A DNA stretch of 51,800 nucleotides, taken from the NCBI GenBank assembly GCA_023230525.1, contig JALNXE010000021.1, forward strand, positions 1 to 51,800, read 5' to 3'. Origin of the DNA: Desulfobulbaceae bacterium. Lineage in GTDB: Bacteria; Desulfobacterota; Desulfobulbia; Desulfobulbales; SURF-16. The notes under the pieces are model-generated. The model was not told where the DNA came from. It searched no databases and saw nothing but the letters and a program-made list of their open reading frames with translations. The position numbers and the translations under genes were made by a program. Positions 15,363 to 23,614 of this stretch are shown one piece after another. How positions within the stretch are numbered: the first letter of the stretch is position 1; every line of letters begins with the position of its first letter.

Positions 15363-16496
15363 TTACCCCACAAAATCAAGATAGTTATCCGGTGTCACCA
15401 GTTCAAAGGTCGCCCCCGGATAGGACGCCAGCCATTTCGCAGGCGGTTTGACCCGCGGGTTGGCCGACCACTTGCATTCAAAGCCGAACAGCCCGCCGTC
15501 GCGCTCTTCGACATAGTCAATCTCTTTGCCGTCGTAAGTGCGCCAGAAGTGGAAGGTGCCGTATATGCCGGTGTAGGATCGTTTTTTCAGCCGTTCGGCC
15601 ACCACGAAGTTTTCCCACAGGGCGCCGATGTCATTCCGGGAATCGAGCAGGTTGTACTGACCGATGACGGCGTTGCGCACGCCGTTGTCCAGGAAATAGT
15701 ATTTGGCCTTGCTGGTTACCTCGTTACGCAGGTTGCGGCTGAAGCCCCCCACTCGAATCAGGACGAAAGCCTTTTCCAGGATGTCCAGATAGCGGCCGAC
15801 GGTCTTCACATCCAGTTTGACCTGGGTGGCCAGCTCATTCAGCGACACTTCGCTTCCCAACTGAAAGGCGACGAGCTTCAGGAGGTCCAGCAGGGTGCGT
15901 GAGGAGCGGATGCGTTCCAGCGCCAGCACGTCTTTCAGTAGATAGGATCCGGCCAGTTCCTCCAGCAGTTCGATCTTTTGCTTTCTCCCCTCGGTCACGA
16001 CAATTTCCGGATAGGAGCCATAGACCAGATAGTCCTCCAGCCGTTGCCGCAGGTCGTAACTATTGAACTGCTGCCTCAATTCCATCTGGCTGATGGGGAA
16101 AAGGGTAAGGGTTCGTTTGCGGCCGGTCAGCGGCTCGCCAATCGCCCCGGCCAGGTCAAAGGATGAGGAACCGGTGGCAATGATCCGCAGGCCGGGGAGA
16201 TGGTCGACCAGAATCTTCAGCCCCATGCCGATGTCCGGGATTTGTTGCGCCTCGTCAATGGCCAACAGGTCGAAGCCTTCGGCAAAGGCGGTAATCTGCT
16301 TGAGATCACCGGAGCCGAGCAGATGGCGGATGCGGACATCGTCCCCTGTTTCCAGGCGGTAACGCAGGCCGCAGGAGGCAAGATACGATTTGAGCAGGGT
16401 CGTTTTGCCGGCCCGGCGCGGCCCATAGATGATCAGCGCCTTGCCGGGCACGAGAAATGAGGCGGGCGAGACCGTCCGGCTGATGAATTCAGTCAT
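15363..16496 (-). CDS. AAA ATPase with C-terminal DUF4143 domain
   Basis: A 377-residue protein. The N-terminal AAA part has Walker A 'YGPRRAGKTTLL' (~25-36), Walker B 'FDLLAIDEAQQI' (~75-86) and 'RIIATGSSSFDL' (~104-115). The C-terminal DUF4143 part, a nuclease-like fold, includes 'YFLDNGVRNAVIG', 'LWENFVVAERLKKR', 'FHFWRTYDGKEIDYV' and 'GFECKWS', i.e. the E..D..ExK arrangement. These proteins are very common on prokaryotic chromosomes as solitary, mobile-looking genes of unknown role. The start has a weak ribosome site. Composition is normal for the region. Confidence 0.92.
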   Translation of the reverse strand: MTEFISRTVSPASFLVPGKALIIYGPRRAGKTTLLKSYLASCGLRYRLETGDDVRIRHLLGSGDLKQITAFAEGFDLLAIDEAQQIPDIGMGLKILVDHLPGLRIIATGSSSFDLAGAIGEPLTGRKRTLTLFPISQMELRQQFNSYDLRQRLEDYLVYGSYPEIVVTEGRKQKIELLEELAGSYLLKDVLALERIRSSRTLLDLLKLVAFQLGSEVSLNELATQVKLDVKTVGRYLDILEKAFVLIRVGGFSRNLRNEVTSKAKYYFLDNGVRNAVIGQYNLLDSRNDIGALWENFVVAERLKKRSYTGIYGTFHFWRTYDGKEIDYVEERDGGLFGFECKWSANPRVKPPAKWLASYPGATFELVTPDNYLDFVG

Positions 16497-16667
16497 GGTA
16501 ACTCCATAAATTCTTATTAATTTATGGAATCATGCCCCATATATTTTGATTTTGCAAGTCCTATTCTGGAAACTGCAGAGAACAAGGAAAATGTCTGTCT
16601 TGGCGAAGTTGCTACCGATAAACAGGAGCCGTATACGAGGCCAGTAGGTAAGGTTCTGTGAGAGGGA

Positions 16668-16694
16668 TGAGGTGAGCATGATTACCTCACCTCA
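16668..16694. terminator. Perfect hairpin after the cytochrome gene
   Basis: TGAGGTGAG (16668-16676) pairs exactly with CTCACCTCA (16686-16694) around a nine-base loop, 80 bases beyond the stop of the minus-strand cytochrome gene. There is no strong T-run, so it may be a structured 3' end rather than a classical terminator. Confidence 0.45.
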
Positions 16695-16774
16695 CCCTAC
16701 TCGATGTGCCTATCCTTGTCATTTCATCCCAGCCTCTCAGTACTAAAGAGCAGGGAAAACGGTTCAGCCCGCCT

Positions 16775-18661
16775 TTACGGCAGGCTCACCCGCAGATCTC
16801 CATCCTGGCTGAAGGTGTAATCCACCAGCTTATGGGCCGCGTCAATGGTCTGCACCCGGATATTGTAAATCCTGTGGCCCGCGGCATAGGTGTGGCTCAT
16901 GACGTCGGTGGCCGGTCTGCTGTAGACGGAGCGCAGCCGGTCGCCCCAGTAGATATAGACCCTTTGCACCCCGGCGGGAAAGGCGGCGTGCAGGGTTACT
17001 GCCGTGCCGGTTATCGAGGTGGTGAAATCAATGGCCGGGGCCGCGGTCTCCACCAGGGAGGCGGTGGCGCTGACCGTAGCGGTGGCGGTTTTCCCGCTGG
17101 TTGCCTCGGCCATGGTAAGCTCCACGGTATAACTGCCGGCGTTGTCATAGCGGTAAATGATCACATCCTGGCCGTTGCCGCCGATGCTGCCGCCGCTGCC
17201 GCCGAAGTCCCAGGTATAGGAGCAGGTGCGTTCTTCCGGCACGCCGTCCACGGTCTCAAAGCAGGAGGAGCGGCTGGCATCCAGGGTGACCACCCGGTCC
17301 GTGTCCAGGGAGGAAAGGGCGGAGAGCTGCGGCACCACGTTCATCTCGACGATCTGGGCCCATTTGGCCGGGTTGGAATAGCCCCAGTAGGCATGGCAGG
17401 TGTTGGCGGAACAGCCGCCGCCGCCCTCGGCCGGGGTATAGGTGAATGACAGGGCCTGCGGGCCGTCGGCGGGCCGTCCGGGAAAGGTCGGCGCGGGCGA
17501 GACATTGATGGTGCCGTTGTTGTGGGTGGCGCCTATAGCCGTTCCGTCTGGGGTGGTTTCAAAGTGGCAGACCTGGCAGCCGTAGCCGAGCTGGGTGTGG
17601 CGGCCGTGCCGGTCATTTGTCCCGATGGCCGGCGGGTAGTCGTGGCAGGAATTGCAGCTGGGCAGAAAGCCGTTGCTGTGATCATGGCAGCCCAGGCAGT
17701 CCAGGCCGCTGTTGTGCTCCGTGCCGGAACCGTCGGCCCGCCAGTAACTGGTGGTGGTGTGGCAGACCTGGCAGATGCCGTCCGGGGTGGAATCGCCGCC
17801 ACCGGCCCCCAGGCCGTCGCTGTTGGCCGCGTCCCGGCGGCCGAGAAAGCGCACCACGGCACTGGGCCAGGAAGAGGACGGCCCGGCAGTGGTGTCGGTA
17901 TAGATGCGGGACAGCACCTCTTGGCCGTAGAAGACCCGCAGGATGCCCGGCGGAAAGGGCTCGAAGACGTCATTTTTCAGCTGCCCCTTGATGACAATGT
18001 TTAGGGTGCCGTCGGCATTGGCGGAGGCGGCCTGGATTTCACCGTACCAGACCCTGGGCCGATAGTTCGGGTCCCTGATCACTTCCAGCATCAGGCCGCG
18101 CCCGGGTCCGGTTTTTTTGTTCCAGGTGCCGGGATCGCTCCAGTGGGAATCATTGACGGCCATCTGCACCCCGGAAAACGTTGTGGTATCCTCTGCCGGG
18201 TCCCAGGCGCCGGCGGTGGTATAGGTCCCCTCGGCCAGGGCCGGGGTAAGGAGGGGGTTGGCATGATCGATCTGCGGGGGATGGGCCCAGTCATTCTGGG
18301 TGGGGCCGTGATGGCAGGAGCCGCAGCCCCGGACCAGGGTGCCCTTGGCATCGCCGGCGATGGCGGCAGCGGAATGGACTTCCATGGCCGGCGCCGCGTG
18401 CAGGGTGTAGGGCGGGCCGCTCTCGTTGACATGGCAGCTGGTGCAGAGAAAGCGGTTGGTGTAAAAGGCCCAGCTTCCCGTGACCCCATCCGCGGTATGG
18501 CAGTTGCCGCAGTCGCTGAAACTGAAATTATCCGAGTTCATATAGCTGGTGCCGTTATGGGGCGACTGCTCGTAGAAGCTGTAGGTCAACTGGGCCGCGG
18601 CCACACCCGGCATGGCCAGCAATAAAAACATGGGCAGGCTCTTCATCATTTTCTTCTTCAT
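16775..18661 (-). CDS. Exported multihaem c-type cytochrome with CX4CH motif and PKD-like domain
   Basis: A 628-residue exported protein; ATG 18661 follows GAGGGG, and a signal peptide ends near 'GVAAAQ' (~residue 23). Seven CxxCH haem sites are seen at about residues 51, 73, 113, 297, 322, 336 and 362, plus CSANTCH (CX4CH) at ~417, a pattern of the Geobacter CxxxxCH/CxxCH family. Between sites 3 and 4 is an IgG-like/beta region (~180-275). After the haem part comes a PKD-like domain (~445-540, 'YTWDFGGSGG', 'YRYDNAGSYTVELTM') and a second beta domain to the end. It is probably a periplasmic or surface electron carrier. It is transcribed alone, divergently from the small lipoprotein gene. Confidence 0.92.
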   Translation of the reverse strand: MKKKMMKSLPMFLLLAMPGVAAAQLTYSFYEQSPHNGTSYMNSDNFSFSDCGNCHTADGVTGSWAFYTNRFLCTSCHVNESGPPYTLHAAPAMEVHSAAAIAGDAKGTLVRGCGSCHHGPTQNDWAHPPQIDHANPLLTPALAEGTYTTAGAWDPAEDTTTFSGVQMAVNDSHWSDPGTWNKKTGPGRGLMLEVIRDPNYRPRVWYGEIQAASANADGTLNIVIKGQLKNDVFEPFPPGILRVFYGQEVLSRIYTDTTAGPSSSWPSAVVRFLGRRDAANSDGLGAGGGDSTPDGICQVCHTTTSYWRADGSGTEHNSGLDCLGCHDHSNGFLPSCNSCHDYPPAIGTNDRHGRHTQLGYGCQVCHFETTPDGTAIGATHNNGTINVSPAPTFPGRPADGPQALSFTYTPAEGGGGCSANTCHAYWGYSNPAKWAQIVEMNVVPQLSALSSLDTDRVVTLDASRSSCFETVDGVPEERTCSYTWDFGGSGGSIGGNGQDVIIYRYDNAGSYTVELTMAEATSGKTATATVSATASLVETAAPAIDFTTSITGTAVTLHAAFPAGVQRVYIYWGDRLRSVYSRPATDVMSHTYAAGHRIYNIRVQTIDAAHKLVDYTFSQDGDLRVSLP

Positions 18662-19255
18662 TTTTCCCCTCTTTTCTTCATTCAGGACCGGACCGCGCAG
18701 CGGAACCCGGCATTGATCGGACTTGTTTTGCCGGTTACGCTGCGCTGACCCGGCTTTTTGCCTGGAGCAACAGCAAAAAGAACACCACAGCGTGACACCG
18801 CAGGGCAAATATTTTGTCTTTAAATATCAGCATATTGCGTGCAGCAACTGACAGGAGAAGTTGCCGGCCCGCGCATCACGGGGCCATTTGCCCCGGAAAG
18901 GGAGTGCTCTGGCGTCATTTGCCCCAATGAGCGGGAGGGTGAGGATAACTGATTGCGGGTGGTTCGGCTTCTTGAAATGAAATTGCACCGTTGCGGGGAG
19001 ATGATGCCAGATTAAATTATTCCCCGGATCAGTGAACCGCTCAACAGCATTGCAACCATAGATTGCGGTTTCGTAAAATATCGGATAGTGGGGAGAATAA
19101 CGGGGGGGAAAAGCAAATTTATTGTTGCTTGCGAGGGTGGATGGGGGAATTAACCCTGTTCACCAGCTGTTCCCTTTGGGAGAAACAGGTCAAGCAGGAA
19201 AGCAGCAGTGCAATGCCAGCAGAGAGAATGAATCGGTTGACGTGGAGGAGTCAAA
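18662..19255. other. Divergent intergenic region
   Basis: About 590 bases separate the minus-strand cytochrome gene from the plus-strand lipoprotein gene. Both promoters should lie here. I see no clear -35/-10 pair, sigma-54 site or riboswitch, and no coding frame with a ribosome site except the GGAGG serving the ATG at 19256. Two similar short segments, 'CATTTGCCCC' at about 18888 and 18916, are the only repetition noticed. Confidence 0.5.
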
Positions 19256-19594
19256 ATGAAAAATAAAATCTTGCGAAGTGTCATAGGCCTCATGGTGCTC
19301 GGTTTGGCGGCTTGCTATTCCGTCTTCCCGACGCCGATTGCCAAACTGCTTGCGGACCCTCGCAGTTATGAGGGCAGGCAGGTGCAGGTCTCCGGGGAAG
19401 TCGTTGAGAGTGTCAGTATCCTGGTGCTGAAATATTTCGTTGTCAGGGATGATACGGGTGAGATCACGGTTATTACGCAAAGATCCCTGCCGCGAAAAGG
19501 GGAGAAGGTCAAGGTTTATGGGGAAATCAAAGAGGCATTTTCATTGGGCGATCAACAGCTGATTGTTCTGATGGAAGACCCGGGAAAGCGATAA
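19256..19594 (+). CDS. Small lipoprotein with OB-fold-like domain
   Basis: A 112-residue protein with a lipoprotein signal peptide (hydrophobic 9-19, lipobox 'GLAAC', Cys20). The remainder ('DPRSYEGRQVQVSGEVV', 'YFVVRDDTGEITVIT', 'KGEKVKVYGEIKE') reads as a small OB-fold of the tRNA_anti-like / cytochrome-maturation-like type. Such envelope OB proteins have no settled role. A GGAGG site precedes the ATG by about eight bases. It stands alone upstream of the PEP-CTERM gene, with ~415 bases between, including the sigma-54 control region. Confidence 0.8.
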   Translation: MKNKILRSVIGLMVLGLAACYSVFPTPIAKLLADPRSYEGRQVQVSGEVVESVSILVLKYFVVRDDTGEITVITQRSLPRKGEKVKVYGEIKEAFSLGDQQLIVLMEDPGKR

Positions 19595-19715
19595 AAAAGG
19601 TTGCCCGCAGAAAGTCCCCGGACCGGTCATTGTGGAAAATTTTCCAGCCGGGCCTGGGCAGCATCGGCGCACGGGGCCTTACGGCCGCCGGAGTTGTCGT
19701 CTGCAAAGTCCGCAA

Positions 19716-19758
19716 TTCCGGACAAGACAATTCGGAAATCCGAAAAACTTGTCCGGAA
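19716..19758. promoter_or_regulatory. Nested palindrome, probable enhancer-binding-protein site
   Basis: TTCCGGACAAG (19716-19726) is repeated inverted and exact at 19748-19758, and within the spacer TTCGGA (19731-19736) pairs with TCCGAA (19739-19744), all centred near 19737. The centre is about 107 bases upstream of the -12 element of the sigma-54 promoter, a usual distance for activators such as the PrsR-type regulators of PEP-CTERM regulons. Confidence 0.65.
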
Positions 19759-19829
19759 AATTAATACATTCCCTAGCCGAACATAGCATAATCATTGAAT
19801 TATCTGTTCTTTACGGCATGACAAAATAA

Positions 19830-19844
19830 TGGCATAGTAATTGC
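19830..19844 (+). promoter_or_regulatory. Sigma-54 promoter of the PEP-CTERM gene
   Basis: TGGCATAGTAATTGC matches the -24/-12 consensus TGGCACRNNNNTTGCW, with one change (C to T) in the -24 box and the exact GG-N10-GC spacing. It lies 166 bases upstream of the ATG at 20010, giving a leader of about 150 bases. Sigma-54 control is typical for PEP-CTERM proteins linked to exopolysaccharide or biofilm regulons. Confidence 0.8.
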
Positions 19845-20009
19845 GAAAGAAAAAAATTGAGAAATGGTAAACCCATGCGCCTGAACCGCTATTGCCGCAA
19901 TGACGGCGAGAGAAACACCGGGAGAGGGCTCTGTGTGTCATGGCCCTTATCGGCGCTATTTGCCGGCAACAGGGCAATTTGCTTATTTCATTTACTTGGG
20001 GAGAAAAAA

Positions 20010-21029
20010 ATGATGAAAGGATTCCGTTTGGTGACGGGCGCGGCAGCCCTGGCCATTCTGCTGGGCCAGAGCTCTCAGGTTTTCGGGTATGCGGCATACG
20101 ATGGGTGGGGCAGTTATAACTTGGGGGATTACAGCTCTTATGGCGAAGCCGAGGATTACGTGCATTACAACTCAGCCGGCGGGGGAGTATGGACAGGCCT
20201 GGTAATCGAAAACGGCAAGTCCTACTCCGCGGCCTACGGGTATGCCGATGCCGGGAGCCTGAAACAGGGGGTCCATGGCTGGGCTGTTTCCACCCCGACG
20301 AACACGGTTTACACCGACTCCCGGATGTCCACCGAGGCCGCGAACCGCTTTACGGTTTTGCCGGGGAACTCGGGGCTTGACATCGACGATAAAACCACCC
20401 TGCAGCTCAATATCAGGCTGGACGGCACGCTGCACGGCGAGGCGACTTCCTACCCCGGAGCAGGCTGGTCCCACGCCGACATGAAAGCGGGTCTCAGTAT
20501 CTATGACTACAGCATCGTGGAATGCGGGGAAGGCTGCGGGTCGCCGGCCCAGGCCTCCTTCGGCGCCTCCAGCGAACTCGAGGCCTATGATGTTACCCCC
20601 ATCATAGGCAGGGAATACACCTACTTCGCTTACTGGGAGGACAGCTGGGACATCTCCAGCAACAGCGGTGACGATGACTCCCACGACGCATCATGGTCTG
20701 AGACCCAGCAGGGCGATGCCATGCATTACGAGGCCGGCCATTACTTTGACACCGGCGAGCTGACCCTAGAATTCCAGGCCACTGTCGGCCACACCCTGGA
20801 TATTGAATCTTACATTTATACCTATGTCAACGCTAACTATGACGGTGAGGCCTGGGCCGATTTCTCCAATACCTTCGCCTTGGGGCTGACCTCGGCGGAC
20901 GGGGCGCAGATCGTCTGGGAGGTTGGCGGCTCCCAGCCCGTGCCCCTGCCCGGTGCCCTGCCGCTGCTCGGCTCCGGGCTGCTCGGGCTGTTCGGGCTGC
21001 GCCGGCGGCAGGCCAGAAAGCAGAAATGA
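20010..21029 (+). CDS. PEP-CTERM-like sorted surface protein (VPLP variant)
   Basis: A 339-residue exported protein; ATG 20010 (or 20013) follows a GGGGAG site, and the signal peptide spans ~1-27 ('AALAILLGQSSQVFG'). The body is rich in Gly, Ser, Tyr and acidic residues and looks beta-rich. It ends with a VPLP motif, a hydrophobic helix ('ALPLLGSGLLGLFGL') and a basic tail (RRRQARKQK): the three-part signal recognised by exosortases. It is therefore probably cut and attached to, or released with, the cell surface matrix. No exosortase is in the window. It converges on the PKS gene with an eight-base gap. Confidence 0.88.
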   Translation: MMKGFRLVTGAAALAILLGQSSQVFGYAAYDGWGSYNLGDYSSYGEAEDYVHYNSAGGGVWTGLVIENGKSYSAAYGYADAGSLKQGVHGWAVSTPTNTVYTDSRMSTEAANRFTVLPGNSGLDIDDKTTLQLNIRLDGTLHGEATSYPGAGWSHADMKAGLSIYDYSIVECGEGCGSPAQASFGASSELEAYDVTPIIGREYTYFAYWEDSWDISSNSGDDDSHDASWSETQQGDAMHYEAGHYFDTGELTLEFQATVGHTLDIESYIYTYVNANYDGEAWADFSNTFALGLTSADGAQIVWEVGGSQPVPLPGALPLLGSGLLGLFGLRRRQARKQK

Positions 21030-21037
21030 TTGTCGCT

Positions 21038-22144
21038 TCAGCAGGAAATCAGCCCTGCTGCTGCCGTCTTCCGCAGCAGCAGGGCATGGGCCGACAGGCC
21101 GGCGCCATAGGCCAGCATCAGGCAGTAGTCATCTTTCCCGGCAGCCAGCCGGGAGATCTCCCTCAGCACAAAAAAGACGGTGGGCGAGGACATGTTGCCG
21201 TACTCGGCGAGAACCAGCCGGGTCGGGGTAAGCTGCTCCTCGCTCAGTTGCAGCCCCTGTTTCACGGCGCTGATGATCTTGTCCCCGCCCGGATGCAGGG
21301 CCCAGAATCTGATATCATCTAATCCCAGTCCCCTGGGCTGCAGCAGATCAGCCACCACCCGCGTGGCGCATTGATTCACCAGCTCGGGCAGATTGTCGGC
21401 CAGCTGATTATGGAGCTGGCCGTTTCGATAGACATAGCGCACCTCTTCCCGCAGGGACGGATCGGTCAGGCTGGCCGAGGCGGTGATGCGCCACGGACCG
21501 GGCCGGCAGGTGACCAGGGCCGCTGCCGCGCCATCGCCGAACAGGGCATTGGAGACCAGCAGGCTGATGTCGTTCCCCATCTGAAAGGTGGCGCTGCATA
21601 TCTCCACGGATACGCTGACCACCACCGCCTCCCTGTCTGCCCGCGCAAGCGTTCCGGCCAGCTGCAGGTTGGGGATCGCCCCGCCGCAGCCGCTTCCCAC
21701 CAGGTCAAAGGCCTGCACCCGCCTGGATAAACCAAGCTCCTCAATGAGATAGGTGGACAGTCCCGGGCAGATGTAACCGGTGCAGGTGTTGACGATAAGG
21801 GCCGTGATCTGCTCGGGCCGATAGGCGGTTGCGGCCAGGGCGTTGCTGATCGCCCGGCTGGCGAGCGTCACGGCCTGGCGGGTGAAGCGTTTGATCCGGC
21901 TGTCCTGGTCCTCGGCGAGCAGGCTTGGCAGGGCATCCACCGCCAGGCGGCGTTGATGGATTGAGGGATGGGCGAATATTTTTTTGACGATGCGCAGGCT
22001 GCGGGGGTTCAGCAGGCCGTCATAATGATCGAGCAGGAAAGCCAGGGCCTCCGGCTGACTGACCGCAAAATCCGGGGCCGCCACGCCGATTGCGGCAATA
22101 TGGGCCGCCTCGGGCTCCGGCCGGCCACCGGGTTTGCTGTTCAT
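21038..22144 (-). CDS. Type III polyketide synthase
   Basis: A 368-residue thiolase-fold enzyme of the chalcone synthase family. The catalytic triad is readable: Cys in 'LVGSGCGGAIPNLQ' (~154), His in 'FWALHPGGDKI' (~293) and Asn in 'EYGNMSSPTV' (~326). The N-terminal 'HPSIHQRRLAVD' and 'ALIVNTCTGYICPGL' are also typical. It would condense an acyl starter with malonyl-CoA units to an alkylpyrone or resorcinol/phloroglucinol type product. It is the last gene of a three-gene operon; its ATG overlaps the radical SAM stop (ATGA), which argues strongly for a shared pathway. Length is normal (~350-390). Confidence 0.9.
   Translation of the reverse strand: MNSKPGGRPEPEAAHIAAIGVAAPDFAVSQPEALAFLLDHYDGLLNPRSLRIVKKIFAHPSIHQRRLAVDALPSLLAEDQDSRIKRFTRQAVTLASRAISNALAATAYRPEQITALIVNTCTGYICPGLSTYLIEELGLSRRVQAFDLVGSGCGGAIPNLQLAGTLARADREAVVVSVSVEICSATFQMGNDISLLVSNALFGDGAAAALVTCRPGPWRITASASLTDPSLREEVRYVYRNGQLHNQLADNLPELVNQCATRVVADLLQPRGLGLDDIRFWALHPGGDKIISAVKQGLQLSEEQLTPTRLVLAEYGNMSSPTVFFVLREISRLAAGKDDYCLMLAYGAGLSAHALLLRKTAAAGLISC
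21052..21085. terminator. 13-bp perfect hairpin at the PKS 3' end
   Basis: GCCCTGCTGCTGC (21052-21064) pairs exactly with 21073-21085, eight bases apart. It lies within the last codons of the PKS gene and just downstream of the convergent PEP-CTERM stop, so it may stop plus-strand transcription. There is no T-run. Confidence 0.4.
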
Positions 22145-23568
22145 GCGTCAACTCCGGCCAGCCTGAGGCCGCGGCGGATGTGTCTGGTGTAACGCCAGAG
22201 CGGCGGCTCAATGCCGACCAGGCTGCCGATGCGGTTGATTGCGGGCAGAAAGGGCAGATCAAAGGTGTCGCCGTTTAAAAAATGGAAATTTTCCCGCATG
22301 GCCCGGCGGATGCGCCTGGCCAGCCAGACCCGGTCCAGCTCCGGCGACACGTAAAAAAACGGTTCCAGCATCTGGTCAGGCGACAGGGTGAGCACGCCCT
22401 GGTCCCGGGCAATCCGGTCAATCTCGGTGCCCGGGTAGATGCGGATGCCGGTGGTGAAAAAAACGGCGTCGGTCGGGCGGATGGCGGACCCGGCAAAGCC
22501 CAGGGTCTCCTCCACCGTGGCCTCGGTCTCTCCCGGCCCGCCCAGCATGAAGATCCAGATGCAGGGCAGCCGGTGCCGCCTGATGGTCTCCGCCGCGCGG
22601 TGCACCGCCTCGGCGGAAAAGCCCTTTTTCAGGCGGCCGAGCACCGCGGACGAGGCGCTTTCCACCGTGACGCCCGCGCCGACAAAGCCCGCCTGCTTCA
22701 TGCCGCTGAGCAGATCATCATCGACAAACAGCGGATTCAATTCATAGGTCTGCAGCCGGGCGTTATGGCCGGCCCTGGCCAGGGCCTCGCAGACCGCCAG
22801 GCAATGGCCGGGGGGGGAGTTGAACACGTTGTCGACAAATTCCACATTGCGAAAGCCCATGGCGGTGTAGGCCCGGACCGAGGCCACCGTGGCTGCCGGG
22901 TCCATCAGCCGGTAGGCGCCCCCCTCGATTTTGCGGTAGGTGCAGTAGATGCACTGGAAATGGCAGCCGAGTTTGGTCTGCAGCGGCGCGGTGGCCATAC
23001 TCCTTTTATAGGCCCGGAGATTGAGCCAGCGGGAAAACTGCGGCACGACAAACCGGCCGGCGCACCCTTCCCTGGCCGGGGCATTGAGCTGAAACCCGTC
23101 GTCGGCAAACCAGGCAAGACCGGGCAGCTGGTCCGGTGAGCGGCCGGCGGCCAGGGCGTCCAGCAGTGCCGGAAAAACCGTATCGCCTTCTCCGGCCACG
23201 GCCCAGTCCGCCCCGGTAAAGCGCAGCAGCTGTTCCGGCATCACCGACACCGCGGCCCCGCCGAGAATAACCGGCGCCTCGGTCAAGAGCCGTATCCTGC
23301 GCAGCAGCGGCAGGCAGTCCCCGGCGAAAAACACCGGGTTCAGCATGTCATTGTTGTCGATATTGCGCAGCGACAGCCCGATCACCTCGGGAGCGGTCTG
23401 TTTGATTGCCTGCTCGATGGCCTTGAGCGGCTCTGGGGCAAACATCAGGTCCAGGAAGCGCACCCGGTGGCCGGCCCGTTCCGCAGCCTCGGCCACCATG
23501 CATGCCCCCAGCGGCACAACCGGCATGGGACTCTTGTTGCGGTTGCTATTGATCAGCAGGATCTTCAT
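22141..23568 (-). CDS. B12-binding-type radical SAM enzyme
   Basis: A 475-residue protein starting at ATG 23568. Residues ~1-140 have the Rossmann-like cobalamin-binding fold of this class ('MKILLINSNRNKSPM', 'EVIGLSLRNIDNND', 'APVILGGAAVSVMPE', 'AVAGEGDTVFP'), without the classic DxHxxG. The radical SAM core (~195-400) has CX3CX2C at Cys202/206/209 ('GCHFQCIYC'), then 'FRNVEFVDNVFN' and 'FMLGGPGETEATVEE'. Members of this class methylate unactivated carbons or phosphorus or rearrange rings. It lies between an unknown gene and the type III PKS, overlapping the latter by four bases, so it probably tailors the polyketide or its starter. It has relatively many Cys (e.g. 23, 85, 169). Confidence 0.92.
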   Translation of the reverse strand: MKILLINSNRNKSPMPVVPLGACMVAEAAERAGHRVRFLDLMFAPEPLKAIEQAIKQTAPEVIGLSLRNIDNNDMLNPVFFAGDCLPLLRRIRLLTEAPVILGGAAVSVMPEQLLRFTGADWAVAGEGDTVFPALLDALAAGRSPDQLPGLAWFADDGFQLNAPAREGCAGRFVVPQFSRWLNLRAYKRSMATAPLQTKLGCHFQCIYCTYRKIEGGAYRLMDPAATVASVRAYTAMGFRNVEFVDNVFNSPPGHCLAVCEALARAGHNARLQTYELNPLFVDDDLLSGMKQAGFVGAGVTVESASSAVLGRLKKGFSAEAVHRAAETIRRHRLPCIWIFMLGGPGETEATVEETLGFAGSAIRPTDAVFFTTGIRIYPGTEIDRIARDQGVLTLSPDQMLEPFFYVSPELDRVWLARRIRRAMRENFHFLNGDTFDLPFLPAINRIGSLVGIEPPLWRYTRHIRRGLRLAGVDA

Positions 23569-23614
23569 GGGAAGCGGGTTATCCGTTTTTTGGTTGTGGG
23601 TTGCGGGACGATCA

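Noticed and set aside
15185..15379. 64-codon minus-strand frame overlapping the DUF4143 gene end
   Set aside because: The translation is not obviously artificial, but there is no ribosome site and no recognisable family.
18880..18930. Sigma-54-like TGGCGTCATTTGC near the cytochrome gene
   Set aside because: GG to GC spacing is eight, not ten, bases.
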